A stretch of DNA of 64,000 bases from Bacteroidota bacterium (GTDB lineage: Bacteria > Bacteroidota > Bacteroidia > NS11-12g > UBA9320), in assembly GCA_947468275.1 (NCBI GenBank), contig CANIKO010000004.1, positions 1 through 64,000 of the forward strand. The letters are read 5' to 3'. The position numbers and the translations under genes were made by a program. A model generated the notes under the pieces. That model was not told where the DNA came from and did no database searches. It saw nothing but the letters and a program-made list of their open reading frames with translations. Shown here piece by piece: positions 19,301 through 27,331 of this stretch; positions within the stretch are counted from its first letter, which is position 1, and every line of letters begins with the position of its first letter.

Positions 19301-20066
19301 AATTTAAACCGGTTTTTAATGTAAGAGTTGTGTCCCTTGTGGACAGAATTTTTTTCTTTAAAAAGTTAGTGGCTTGCGATACCCCATTTAGCGACCAATT
19401 AACCCTCACGCTATCCAAGGTTTTTGACCCTGAATTTTTAATGGTCACCGATAATTTATTAGGGTTACTGCATAAATCCATTGGGACAATATTTGAAACA
19501 CTGGCATCGGTTGGATAAAGTCGATAAGAAAATTCTAAAGTCATACGTTGATTGCCTCCGCCGCAGCCCGCTGTGTTTACTGCTCCCCAATTGGCATTCC
19601 CAATTATTGGCCTAAGTTGATAGGCGTTTGAATTGCATTGGCATGCATTGGGCTGCCCATCGGCAGCTACTCCAACATTATCTGTAGGTGAGGCACAACT
19701 TCCACCTGAAATACATGACCCTAAAGCTGCAATTACCCATGTATAACTGCCACAAGTAATGGTTAGATCACTGCCTGTAATTGGATTTTTTAATCTAGCT
19801 GCTAATTTTCGGGCTATAAATGAATCCGAGCACGTTCGGCCCGATTTATCGTAGGTGCCTTTCATGGTTATACTTAAAATTTTATAATTTGAAGTATCCA
19901 GTTTAGCCCTAAAAGTTCCCCACCCATCGTATTGGCTGCTTCCAGGACAGTAAATAATACTTGTATTAAAAGTATCTGAATATGTAATGTAACCAAATGA
20001 TTGAGCCTTAACATTGGATAAAACCATAGTTAGTAATAAAATGAAGATGGAAAATATCTTTTTCAT
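16344..20066 (-). CDS. Secreted PKD-repeat protein with type A T9SS sorting domain
   Basis: A 1240-residue secreted protein. Signal peptide MKKIFSIFILLLTMVLSNVKAQ. Residues ~25-185 form a cysteine-containing domain I do not recognise; ~190-290 is a CARDB-like module (NPNKLSVTIKNSGSKTLDSV); ~370-540 is a beta-rich domain; ~660-1130 holds six PKD domains with cores such as YKWDFGNGDTS, YKWDLGDGKLS, WLFGDGDGNNEENP, YSWDFGDGNTS and YKWKFGDGDSS. The C-terminal ~80 residues (KIYPNPNAGNFTIEIENP... WNQKVVV) are a type A CTD. The last eight residues (SVGADTNR) are encoded by a perfect palindrome absent from the orphan CTD copy just behind the stop. Probably a surface-attached binding protein; ligand unknown. 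The GH92 gene lies 89 bases upstream in the same direction. Confidence 0.92.
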   Translation of the reverse strand: MKKIFSIFILLLTMVLSNVKAQSFGYITYSDTFNTSIIYCPGSSQYDGWGTFRAKLDTSNYKILSITMKGTYDKSGRTCSDSFIARKLAARLKNPITGSDLTITCGSYTWVIAALGSCISGGSCASPTDNVGVAADGQPNACQCNSNAYQLRPIIGNANWGAVNTAGCGGGNQRMTLEFSYRLYPTDASVSNIVPMDLCSNPNKLSVTIKNSGSKTLDSVRVNWSLNGVSQATNFLKKKILSTRDTTLTLKTGLNFTPYNSYLIKVWTSKPNGVKDDYSTNDTLKYTFTYYGSPNIPDARDTSICGSGFLTLVGKSANPKDTLIWYNSFNSNNILGVGRYFKTPFLSPGNYKFFVGSAGQLVSNYFQTNFNGGNQQAGFMLDVKALQNGSIDSIAVNVGAAAGTSADIEVYYRDGGYSGFETNSSAWILLGKYAVKTKGTGLPTMLPAKLSIPTGKNYGFYLQTTNAPSFYLQYGNQSPTVTADATLQITTGVGVALNWGTTFTNRAGNIRFYYKTPLCIGPRDSMVLTVKKKPTGASIIKVNPFNSPNLTSTGTKTNPDIVAVGKELNYELLPPTGYTNAGFGTSWVITDLRVVKSSGKSVPKSDTSLKLPNSTNNGKLKFIPSASLEDSTITIYTTIRDLQTTKCDTTLERNIYIAPTPKVNFSFVNACLGTPIEFKNLSKIKSGYVTYKWDFGNGDTSFFIDPIYNYSTFGTYTVKLTAASNFGIIKDTVIKVNVYEIPDIKFKVINACVGDSLSFINTTSISTGTISYKWDLGDGKLSNQTSLKYLYAAPGSYIVTLTATANGCTNQLSKKAHQFVKPLANFIISGNCAKADISFQNNTTIGLDDHFGSQWLFGDGDGNNEENPTHAYEKPGLKTIKYVATSQFGCKDSMTKILMILASPEASFTNGAVCNVKPVFFNNTSNEPLIIITNYSWDFGDGNTSNLKNPQHNYTDLGKRRVTLIAMANNGCSTSFEKELTVLQQPVAKFEALDACTGSNVIFTNRTTGGGTINYKWKFGDGDSSSLFSPVKKYTTSIASTYNVTLVAKNLGGCEDAITIPINIKEAPSCGFTYKSAGTGGYEYIFTPNILTYPFYQWSFEGGGSSNLVSPMHKFQSDGKYRIRAFMKTVDGCECLDTSQLLIVNHVGTNNLNTNKSFKIYPNPNAGNFTIEIENPAKDISIEIFNLLGKLIKTVEINSSKSVYEIDLNSANGIYWVRVKNGESVWNQKVVVSVGADTNR
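16348..16370. repeat. Perfect palindrome forming the 3' end of the PKD gene
   Basis: CGGTTGGTG, spacer TCCG, CACCAACCG: a 9-bp perfect inverted repeat lying inside the last codons of the PKD gene (16348-16369). It is at the junction between the gene's own CTD and the in-frame orphan CTD tail. A palindrome with the same core (GTGTCC-CAC) but different arms occurs at 26528-26546. Confidence 0.7.
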
Positions 20067-20155
20067 TTTAGGCTTTTCTACATTACGAAATTAGAAATTA
20101 AAAAGAACAACTGAGTTTTTATAATAAAATAGTAGATATAGCTTACACAAGCACT

Positions 20156-23035
20156 TTAAATTTGAGGATAGATAGTTATTTCATCAATAAAAATAAAAGC
20201 ATCACCACCTGCACCTTGATGCCATTGGGGAAGTTTGCCATAATTTATAGCTTTCACCTTTATATATCTAAATGAGTCTTCAATTTCATTGTATCTAAAA
20301 ACTTCCTTTTGAACTGTGTAATTTGAATCGGCTATTTTATTCTTTACAGCCTGTATTTCTTTATAGTTAATACCATCTATCGAACCATAAAATATAACTT
20401 GAGTAGGCATTAATATCCATGACCGCGTATCCTGTAAAAAACTTGCCGTAATACAATCAACATTTTTAACTTTCTGCAAATCCACAATGGCTTCAAAATC
20501 CTGACTTTGGTAGCCTTGCCATCTTCCTTTGCGCCAATCGGTTTCACCCAATAGCCCGTCAATCAAGCCTTCATCGCCATCGGCAGTGTATTGCTTATTG
20601 TAAGTGCTGTTTATTTTGATAATGTAGTTGTTTGGTTTTTTGTAGAAATTGGCGATTGATATTGGGCTTACTATTCCACTATCCATTATGTAAACTGCTT
20701 TCAGGGTTATATTTTTATCAATTACTATTTTACTAGAATCATTGTATTTATTGGATTGTAAAGTAGGTGTTTCAGAATTTAAAGTGTAATAAATTGCTCC
20801 ATTTGGTTGTTTGGCAGGTGAATAAGAATACAAATTTTTAAGATTGTTTGATTTTAAAGAAATGGTAGCCTTTTCTTTAAAAACTTCAGAACCAGATTCT
20901 ATAATTGGTGAAGACAATTGAATTTTTTCTTCTGACCCGTTTGAAAGGTATTCATGTTCGTAACCGTAATAAAATTCTTCGGTTTCCTTCCAAAATATAA
21001 ATTCATTAGAATGATCATACTCACCAAACCAATTCATTTTTGGCTCTTTATTTTTATAAATTATACTTGAAATATTGCCATTGCCAAACCTTACACTATC
21101 AAATAGCATATTACCAAAAATAAATTTATCGGAAGTGGGATTGGCTGGATAAAATCCCATGGCACTAAAAACATACCATGCACTCATTTGGCCGCAATCT
21201 TCGTTACCACATAAGCCTTCAGGGGTTGGTTTATAGTATGTTTTGCATATTTTTTTAACATATTTACGAGATGAATCAATATTATCAAATAAATATGGAA
21301 TATGGTGACTTGGTTCGTTTCCCTGAGCATATTGGCCAATCATTCCAGTAATATCGGATTGTTCTCTACCAGTAGTTTTGGAATCGGAATTAAAAATTTT
21401 AGAAACTTTTGCCATGTCATGTATTCTCCAATATTCTTGCGGAACAGCAAAAGAATATTGCCAGGCGTTGGCTTCTGTGTAATGGTTGTTTACTTGTTTG
21501 GGGTCAAAAGGTTCAAGCCAATCACCATTTTTTCTTGGCTGCATAAATCCAGTTTCGACATTATAAACGTTTCGCCATGAACCGGAAAGTTTTTTGAAAT
21601 ATTCGCCATCTTCCTTATTGGTAGTTAAAAATGCAATCGTTGATACACAACTCATATCATAACTATACTCCAAAGTTTTGCTAACACTTTCACTTTCATC
21701 TTCAATGGATAAAAAGCCTTTTTCTCTGAATTTATCCAAACCAAAACGGTTACTCATGGCCTCGGCTTTTACAGCAGGGTAAATAGCTTTGAGTTCATCT
21801 TGAGTAATCACCCCTTTGTTATAGGCATCCAATATTACACTCACGCTATGAAACCCAATCATACAATTGGTTTCATTTCCCCATAGTTCCCACATGGGCA
21901 ATCGTCCACTTTGCTCATATTGTGCCTGAAATGTTTTTATAAAATCATGGCTGCGTTTTTTATCAATAATATTTAGCAAAGGATGCAAAGCCCTATAAGT
22001 ATCCCAAAGAGAGAAGACAGTATAATAATTAAAACTATCTGCCTTATGAATTTGCTTGTCACGGCCCATATAACGACCATCGGCATCATTCATAATATTG
22101 GGATGAATCATGCAATGGTAAAGGGCTGAGTAAAAGTTTACTTTTTCATCTTTCGTTCCACCATAAACCTTTATTTTATTCAATTCGGTATTCCAGGCTT
22201 TGTTGGCATCTTGTTTTACCTTATCAAAATTCCAATAGTTCATTTCCTTGTCCATATTGGCTTTGGCTCCCATTTCATCTACACTTGATAAAGCAGTTTT
22301 TACCAAAATTTTATCCCCTGCTTTTACATCAAAACCCAAATTAACCTTGGTTTCACCTTTTTCATTTTTACTTATAAACACATAATCCGCATCCTTGCTT
22401 ACTTCAAAATAATAATAAATCAACTGATTTTCAGCCCAAGCCTTGGAACGCCTTAATCCCGAAAAAGAATGTTTATTTATTTGAGTAATTTTCCCTTCCA
22501 ATAATTCATCCCGGTGCTTTAAATTTAGGGTAATCCAGGCGTAACCATTTTGAGAATAAGTATATTGTTGAAGTCCTACCCGCAATGTAGAAGTTAATTC
22601 AACTTTAATTCCGTTATTTAGTTTTACAGAATAATAGCCTGCCTTTGAAGTTTCGTTTTTATGTGAAAAAGTCTCAGATAAGGTATCAATATCTGAAATG
22701 CTTTCAAGAACTTTGTTTACAAAGGTTGGCATAAACGCAATGTCGCCATAATCGCTGCAACCCGTGCCACTTAGGTGGGTATGACTAAAGCCATAAATAA
22801 TAGTATCACTGTAATGGTAACCGCTACAACCATCCCAACTGCCGTCAATTCGGGTATCAGGACTTAATTGAACCATAGCAAATGGGAGCGTGGCCCCAGG
22901 AAATGTGTGACCATGACCTCCCGTTCCAATCATCGGATTTACAAATGGTGTGTAGTTGTTTTGAGCTTTGACAAGAAAGCCTATAATGAGAAATGTGAGG
23001 GTAAATAATTTTTTCAAGCCTTTAAGGAAAGCCAC
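20156..23035 (-). CDS. Exported GH92 alpha-mannosidase with chitobiase-C-like and F5/8-type C-terminal domains
   Basis: A 959-residue enzyme. GH92 enzymes are calcium-dependent exo-alpha-mannosidases that trim high-mannose glycans. The N-terminus has a hydrophobic signal (LFTLTFLIIGFLVKAQ). The mature part opens with the GH92 hallmark NPMIGTGGHGHTFPGATLPF, then LSPDTR, GCSGYHYSD, YGFSHTHLSGTGCSDYGD. The catalytic (alpha/alpha)6 domain includes FSLWDTYRALHPL, GNEPSHHIPYLFD and CGNEDCGQMSAWYVFSAMGFYP. After ~730 a chitobiase C-terminal-like beta-sandwich follows (IYYTLNSETPTLQSNKY), then a discoidin-like F5/8 type C module (~830-959, NVDCITASFLQDTRSWILMP). No T9SS CTD is present. It starts 22 bases after the FemAB-like gene and may be co-transcribed. 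No SusC/SusD pair is adjacent. Confidence 0.95.
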   Translation of the reverse strand: MAFLKGLKKLFTLTFLIIGFLVKAQNNYTPFVNPMIGTGGHGHTFPGATLPFAMVQLSPDTRIDGSWDGCSGYHYSDTIIYGFSHTHLSGTGCSDYGDIAFMPTFVNKVLESISDIDTLSETFSHKNETSKAGYYSVKLNNGIKVELTSTLRVGLQQYTYSQNGYAWITLNLKHRDELLEGKITQINKHSFSGLRRSKAWAENQLIYYYFEVSKDADYVFISKNEKGETKVNLGFDVKAGDKILVKTALSSVDEMGAKANMDKEMNYWNFDKVKQDANKAWNTELNKIKVYGGTKDEKVNFYSALYHCMIHPNIMNDADGRYMGRDKQIHKADSFNYYTVFSLWDTYRALHPLLNIIDKKRSHDFIKTFQAQYEQSGRLPMWELWGNETNCMIGFHSVSVILDAYNKGVITQDELKAIYPAVKAEAMSNRFGLDKFREKGFLSIEDESESVSKTLEYSYDMSCVSTIAFLTTNKEDGEYFKKLSGSWRNVYNVETGFMQPRKNGDWLEPFDPKQVNNHYTEANAWQYSFAVPQEYWRIHDMAKVSKIFNSDSKTTGREQSDITGMIGQYAQGNEPSHHIPYLFDNIDSSRKYVKKICKTYYKPTPEGLCGNEDCGQMSAWYVFSAMGFYPANPTSDKFIFGNMLFDSVRFGNGNISSIIYKNKEPKMNWFGEYDHSNEFIFWKETEEFYYGYEHEYLSNGSEEKIQLSSPIIESGSEVFKEKATISLKSNNLKNLYSYSPAKQPNGAIYYTLNSETPTLQSNKYNDSSKIVIDKNITLKAVYIMDSGIVSPISIANFYKKPNNYIIKINSTYNKQYTADGDEGLIDGLLGETDWRKGRWQGYQSQDFEAIVDLQKVKNVDCITASFLQDTRSWILMPTQVIFYGSIDGINYKEIQAVKNKIADSNYTVQKEVFRYNEIEDSFRYIKVKAINYGKLPQWHQGAGGDAFIFIDEITIYPQI

Positions 23036-23057
23036 GAAAATAAAGGATTTAAAATTA

Positions 23058-24008
23058 TTATATCTTTATAGCTTTTCGAATAGCGGATACCAATTTAAAA
23101 AAAGGAATAACCTTGTCAATCTGATAATAATATTCCTTTTCTGGCCCAAATTTTTCATAAAAGGATTTTACATTTTTAATATCTGAACCTTCAAAATCAA
23201 AGTAGAAATTTGAATTGGAATAATCCTTAACAATATTGTCAATCAAAAACGCGATAGCTGCATATTTTCTGCCTTCCTGCGATATAGCTGAGAAAGGATA
23301 GTAAAGTCGATTTTTGTATTTTAAAACTATACAAGAAGCCAAAAGAGTATCATTTTTATAAACTCCAAATTTTTTAGCTATCCCCTGTTTTTCTGCAAAA
23401 TCAACCAGTGCTTTAAAGTTTTTATAATCAAGTTCAGGTATCTCATTCAGTGATTGCCAGGCATTTTTATAAAGGGAGATAACCGCTTCTGTTGGAATGT
23501 TTTCTTTAACCAAAAGTTCAGCATTTTCAGCTGTCTTTAGGTTTTTTTTAAGATTCCCGGAATACGATTGGTAAAGACTTTCGTAAGGTTTTCCCAAATT
23601 CAATATCAGGTTTGTCCTTTTCTGAAGTTTATATGGCGGTTTAGTCTCAAAATTATTGGAATGGTTTAAAGGATAATGAAGGTGTTTAAATCGTTTTAAT
23701 AATTCTTCTGTAAAATCATTTAGAACAGTTTTAGGTAAATTACTATCCGCTGAAAAAACTCCCAATTGCTGACAAAAGTTAGGACGATAGGCATACTTAA
23801 TTCCAAGTTTTTTGCGAAAGGGAACCGGCATTATGCATTCATAATCTCCCAATATCAATGCTTCCCAGCTATTTTCCGTTAAAAAATCAAGATACCAGCT
23901 TAAAGCATAAACCTTTCCCCACTCACACTTTTCTATGCAATTATCCCATTTTTGCCTGTCAATGGCAGAATTATTAATCCACTCTATTTTAGATTTTAGA
24001 TTATTCAA
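23058..24008 (-). CDS. FemAB/GNAT-like acyltransferase (Acetyltransf_6 type)
   Basis: A 316-residue soluble protein with a two-lobed GNAT-like fold of the BioF2/FemAB type. The N-terminal lobe has WDNCIEKCEWGKVYALSWYL and PVPFRKKLGIKYAYRPNFCQ. The C-terminal lobe has KRTNLILNLGKPYESLYQSY, LKKNLKTAENAEL, and the acyl-CoA/tRNA-binding GNAT core KFGVYKNDTLLASCIVLKYK, then FEGSDIKNVKSFYEKFGPE, the last typical of this family. Related proteins transfer amino acids or acyl groups in cell-envelope or polysaccharide synthesis; the substrate here cannot be told. It lies between pruA (131 bases upstream) and the GH92 gene (22 bases downstream). Confidence 0.75.
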   Translation of the reverse strand: MNNLKSKIEWINNSAIDRQKWDNCIEKCEWGKVYALSWYLDFLTENSWEALILGDYECIMPVPFRKKLGIKYAYRPNFCQQLGVFSADSNLPKTVLNDFTEELLKRFKHLHYPLNHSNNFETKPPYKLQKRTNLILNLGKPYESLYQSYSGNLKKNLKTAENAELLVKENIPTEAVISLYKNAWQSLNEIPELDYKNFKALVDFAEKQGIAKKFGVYKNDTLLASCIVLKYKNRLYYPFSAISQEGRKYAAIAFLIDNIVKDYSNSNFYFDFEGSDIKNVKSFYEKFGPEKEYYYQIDKVIPFFKLVSAIRKAIKI

Positions 24009-24140
24009 TTTGAAAATTTGAAAATTGGCAATTAATTAATTTTTATATTTTTATAAATGCATTGCCGAATATTCTATTTTGGAGATTTGAAAATGATTTA
24101 CATCACAAATAACCAATTACTTATTAACCAATAAACCAAT
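24008..24140. repeat. Composite AT-rich intergenic repeat
   Basis: Between pruA and the FemAB-like gene: AATTTGAAAATTTGAAAATT near 24010 and, 70 bases on, a run of AACCAAT-like words (ATAACCAATTACTTATTAAC, CAATAAACCAATTACTC) touching the pruA stop. The gap 13740-13838 between the zinc peptidase and GNAT genes has the same two parts in the same order (GAAAATTTGAAAATTTGGAA, then ATAACCAATAACTCAATAAC). A third TTTGAAAATTTGAAAATG run follows the rluA-like stop (26615-26645, minus strand). Confidence 0.5.
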
Positions 24141-25771
24141 TACTCTAAGCCTAAAAAAGGATAGCGATAATCTTTTGCCGGAACAAAGGTTTCTTTAATG
24201 GTTCGCATACTTACCCAACGCAATAAATTCACTTTAGCGCCAGCCTTGTCATTCGTTCCCGAACCACGGCCACCGCCAAAAGGCTGCTGACCAACTACGG
24301 CTCCTGTGGGTTTATCATTGATATAAAAATTTCCTGCAGCATTTACCAAAGCCCGTGTGGCTGTTTCAATGGCATAACGGTCTTGGGCAATAACACAACC
24401 CGTTAAAGCATATTCTGAAGTTGAATCCAAAATGGCTAAGGTTTTTTCGAAGTCATCCTCGGGGTAAACGTAAATAGTCAAAACCGGTCCAAACAACTCT
24501 TCACACATGGTTCTGTATTTTGGATCGCTGGCTACTATTACGGTAGGCTCGATGAAATACCCTTTGGTTTTATCATAATTTCCACCGGCAATTATTTCAA
24601 CAGAAGAATCCTTTTTGGCGGCATCAATATAAGAAGCCAGTTTATCAAACGATTTTTCATCAATCACTGCATTTATAAAATTTGAAAAATCTTCAGTTGG
24701 CCCCATTTTCATAGATTTCAGGTCAGCTATAAGTCCTTCTTTTATTTCAGCCCAAAGATTGGATGGGATATATGCTCTTGAAGCTGCTGAACATTTTTGT
24801 CCCTGGTATTCAAAAGCCCCGCGGCTTAAAGCCGTAATCACGGTTCTGATATCAGCTGTTTTATGAACCATCACAAAATCTTTTCCTCCGGTTTCACCAA
24901 CAATACGGGGATAGCTTTTGTATTTTTCAATGTTGTTTCCTATATCTCTCCATACCTGGCGGAAAACTTCGGTAGAACCTGTAAAATGGATTCCTGCAAA
25001 ATCACGGTGTTTGAAAATGATATCACCGGCAGTCGGGCCACTCACATAAATCAGGTTAATTACACCGGCCGGCAATCCGGCTTCTTCAAATATTTCCATT
25101 AATATATTGGCGGCATAAATCTGGGTATTGGCAGGTTTCCAAACCACAGTATTTCCCATCATAGCTGCGGAAGTTGGTAAATTTCCGCTGATGGCTGTAA
25201 AGTTAAATGGGGTTAAAGCAAATACAAATCCTTCCAAGGGGCGGTATTCCAAACGGTTCCATACGGTTTTCGAATTTTCGGAAGGCTGTTCATTGTATAT
25301 TTCGTGCATATACTGAACATTAAACCTCAAAAAATCAATCATTTCACAAGCAGCGTCAATCTCAGCCTGATACACGCTTTTACTTTGGCAAAGCATGGTG
25401 GCTGCGTTAATCTTGGCGCGATATGGCCCGGCCAATAAATCGGCGGCTTTCAAAAAGATTGCGGCGCGTTGTTCCCAAGCCAATTCGCTCCATTGTTTTT
25501 TAGCGGCCAAAGCGGCATCAATGGCAGCAGTCACGTGGGAAGCATCTCCTCTTGAAAATTCACCCAATTTATGGGCAATATCGTGTGGAGGATTCATACT
25601 TACTTTTGAATCGGTATGAACTATTTTACCGTTGATGTGCATGCCAACACTCATTTGCTGGCTTCGCAATTGGGCAATAGCGGCTTTTAAATTTTCTCTT
25701 TCTTTGCTTCCCGGTGCATAGTCCAGCACAGGTTCGTTAATGGCTTTGGGTACTCTGAATATTCCGTTCAT
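24140..25771 (-). CDS. pruA: L-glutamate gamma-semialdehyde dehydrogenase (1-pyrroline-5-carboxylate dehydrogenase)
   Basis: A 543-residue cytoplasmic NAD-dependent dehydrogenase. It oxidises L-glutamate gamma-semialdehyde (the open form of pyrroline-5-carboxylate) to glutamate, the second step of proline breakdown. The aldehyde dehydrogenase fold is complete: LTPFNFTAISGNLPTSAAMM (cofactor site), FTGSTEVFRQVW, catalytic Glu293 in GETGGKDF, nucleophile Cys327 in YQGQKCSAASR, and the C-terminal PFGGGRGSGTNDKAG. Length matches mono-functional PruA of eukaryotic/Bacteroidota type rather than the PutA fusion. No proline dehydrogenase gene is within the window. Terminal residues RTIKETFVPAKDYRYPFLGLE are typical. 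Confidence 0.96.
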   Translation of the reverse strand: MNGIFRVPKAINEPVLDYAPGSKERENLKAAIAQLRSQQMSVGMHINGKIVHTDSKVSMNPPHDIAHKLGEFSRGDASHVTAAIDAALAAKKQWSELAWEQRAAIFLKAADLLAGPYRAKINAATMLCQSKSVYQAEIDAACEMIDFLRFNVQYMHEIYNEQPSENSKTVWNRLEYRPLEGFVFALTPFNFTAISGNLPTSAAMMGNTVVWKPANTQIYAANILMEIFEEAGLPAGVINLIYVSGPTAGDIIFKHRDFAGIHFTGSTEVFRQVWRDIGNNIEKYKSYPRIVGETGGKDFVMVHKTADIRTVITALSRGAFEYQGQKCSAASRAYIPSNLWAEIKEGLIADLKSMKMGPTEDFSNFINAVIDEKSFDKLASYIDAAKKDSSVEIIAGGNYDKTKGYFIEPTVIVASDPKYRTMCEELFGPVLTIYVYPEDDFEKTLAILDSTSEYALTGCVIAQDRYAIETATRALVNAAGNFYINDKPTGAVVGQQPFGGGRGSGTNDKAGAKVNLLRWVSMRTIKETFVPAKDYRYPFLGLE

Positions 25772-25916
25772 TTATTAAAATTTTTTAAAAAAATTGGAAT
25801 GCAAATTTAGGATGTTATTGATTATAATTTTTTGTGGAATGGAAAAGATTTTAAGTGAATTTGACCTGTTAAAATAAGTAGGGTATTTAGTAAATTTGTA
25901 ATTACTATTTTAACCC

Positions 25917-26132
25917 ATGTCTGAGATTTGCAGATTTTATGGAATCATAATTAAAATGTTTATTGACGACCATGTACCGCCGCACTTTCATGTTGAGTAT
26001 GTTAATTACAAGGCTCAGATAAATATAAGAACAGGTGAAATTATTAACGGTGAGTTTCCTGTTAAGCAACTTAAACTAGTTCAGGCTTGGGTAATTTTGC
26101 ATGAAGAAGAACTAATCACTAACTTTGAGTGA
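25917..26132 (+). CDS. DUF4160 protein, truncated by an in-frame TGA
   Basis: A 71-residue small protein starting with the DUF4160 signature: ICRFYGIIIKMFIDDHVPPH then FHVEYVNYKAQINI. The frame is closed by TGA (26130-26132). Beyond it the same frame continues for 15 more codons to a TAA at 26178-26180, encoding LRAEIKHWNKIKPLN, which looks like the expected family C-terminus (family members usually end with a W-containing helix and I-x-P-L). A TGG-to-TGA change at codon 72 would explain this. DUF4160 commonly pairs with DUF2442, as it does here (ATG 53 bases on), and such pairs are often listed as toxin-antitoxin-like; activity is not established. Confidence 0.85.
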   Translation: MSEICRFYGIIIKMFIDDHVPPHFHVEYVNYKAQINIRTGEIINGEFPVKQLKLVQAWVILHEEELITNFE

Positions 26133-26185
26133 TTAAGAGCTGAAATTAAACATTGGAATAAAATTAAACCACTTAATTAAAAATC

Positions 26186-26452
26186 ATGTTACATTTTATA
26201 AAAAATATCATCGAAGTAAAAGATTACACCGTGTTATGTGAATTTAACACCAGAGAAACCCGCCTTATTGACCTTACTGCTAAGGTTGAAAAATACAGCA
26301 AGACAAATGATGGCTGGATCAGTCGGCTTGCCGATAAAGAGTATTTTAAAACGGTGAAACTTGACTCTTACGGCACATTGGTGTGGGATAACGAAGTGGA
26401 TTTTTGCCCTGATGTGCTTTATGAAATGAGTACGGAAGCGGAATTGATATAG
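26186..26452 (+). CDS. DUF2442 protein
   Basis: An 88-residue cytoplasmic protein of the DUF2442 family (related to the NE0471 N-terminal fold). Recognisable by IIEVKDYTVLCEFNTRETRL near the start, FKTVKLDSYGTLVWDNEVDF and a final DVLYEMST. Its ATG lies 53 bases after the TGA of the DUF4160 gene, and only five bases after the in-frame TAA that the full-length DUF4160 frame would have used, which suggests an originally tight two-gene operon. A regulatory or antitoxin-like role has been proposed for such pairs but the function is unknown. Confidence 0.88.
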   Translation: MLHFIKNIIEVKDYTVLCEFNTRETRLIDLTAKVEKYSKTNDGWISRLADKEYFKTVKLDSYGTLVWDNEVDFCPDVLYEMSTEAELI

Positions 26453-26527
26453 TCTATTGCTGATTTATAGAACTTGAGCTTTTGCGAAAAATTACATTAA
26501 AATTCAGTGAGAACATTTAATCTTTCC

Positions 26528-26546
26528 GATTCGTGGGACACGAATC
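26528..26546. repeat. Perfect palindrome with GTGTCC-CAC core
   Basis: GATTCGTG, GGA, CACGAATC on the plus strand: an 8-bp perfect inverted repeat with a three-base loop in the 189-base gap after DUF2442. On the minus strand it reads GATTCGTGTCCCACGAATC, sharing the central GTGTCC-CAC with the palindrome at 16348-16369. Flanking bases (GTCATTCCTC on the minus strand) recall the repeat at 16174. Confidence 0.55.
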
Positions 26547-26641
26547 AGGGCAGAGGAATGACAGGGGAACACACCCATAATCACTCTCAAGAGGGGAATT
26601 TGCTCTGACCAACATTTTCAAATTTTCAAATTTCCCCATCT

Positions 26642-27331
26642 TCAAATTGAAAAATACCTCCAAGCTCCACTTTCCGGCAAGGGACATTCTAAAATTAAGG
26701 TTTCTTTGGTAACCGGATGTTCAAATTCCAAAGATTTTGCATGCAAATAAATACTGCCATCGGGATTGCTTCTGGCCGAACCGTATTTTAAATCACCACC
26801 AATGGGGCAGCCTATTTTGCTAAGATGAACTCGTATTTGGTGGTGCCGCCCTGTGTGAGGATTGACTTCCAGTAAATGAAAACTATCCGAACTGGCGATT
26901 AATTTATACTCTGTTTTGGAAAGTTTGGCGCCATGAATGGCCTTTGGGTAGGATTTGGTTTTGTTATTTTTAGGGTCTTTGCTTAGATAACTTTCAATCG
27001 TACCGGATAATTCAGGTGGTTTGTTTTTTACCAATGCACAATACGTTTTTTTCATAGCCCTGGTTTTAAATAATTCATTCATTCGAGCTAAGGCTTTGCT
27101 GGTTTTAGCAAAAATCACCAAACCACTAACCGGCCGGTCAATGCGATGAATAACGCCTAAAAACACATTACTGGGTTTTGAATCCCGTTGTTTTATAAAT
27201 TCTTTCAAAACCACTTCCAATGATTCGTCATCCGATTCATTAGGTTGCACCAAAACACCAGATGGTTTATGGAAAGCCAATAAGTGATTGTCTTCGTAAA
27301 GGATTCGGTTTTTTATTTCGTCAAAAGTCAT
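26642..27331 (-). CDS. RluA-family RNA pseudouridine synthase
   Basis: A 229-residue enzyme that should isomerise uridine to pseudouridine in rRNA or tRNA. The catalytic Asp lies in HRIDRPVSGLVIFAKT (residues ~65-80), the RluA motif II, followed by LFKTRAMKKTYCALVK and the C-terminal HTGRHHQIRVHLSKIGCPIG and GDLKYG motifs. No S4 RNA-binding domain precedes it, so it is the short form common in Bacteroidota. Its start overlaps the end of murB by four bases, showing translational coupling. The RNA site modified cannot be assigned from sequence alone. Confidence 0.94.
   Translation of the reverse strand: MTFDEIKNRILYEDNHLLAFHKPSGVLVQPNESDDESLEVVLKEFIKQRDSKPSNVFLGVIHRIDRPVSGLVIFAKTSKALARMNELFKTRAMKKTYCALVKNKPPELSGTIESYLSKDPKNNKTKSYPKAIHGAKLSKTEYKLIASSDSFHLLEVNPHTGRHHQIRVHLSKIGCPIGGDLKYGSARSNPDGSIYLHAKSLEFEHPVTKETLILECPLPESGAWRYFSI

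Noticed and set aside
25917-26180. Genetic recoding of TGA to tryptophan in this organism.
   Set aside because: Genes in the window such as those for the PKD and kinase proteins use TGG for Trp, and TGA ends other frames (for example the PKD-neighbour rluA-like gene); a single point mutation is simpler.
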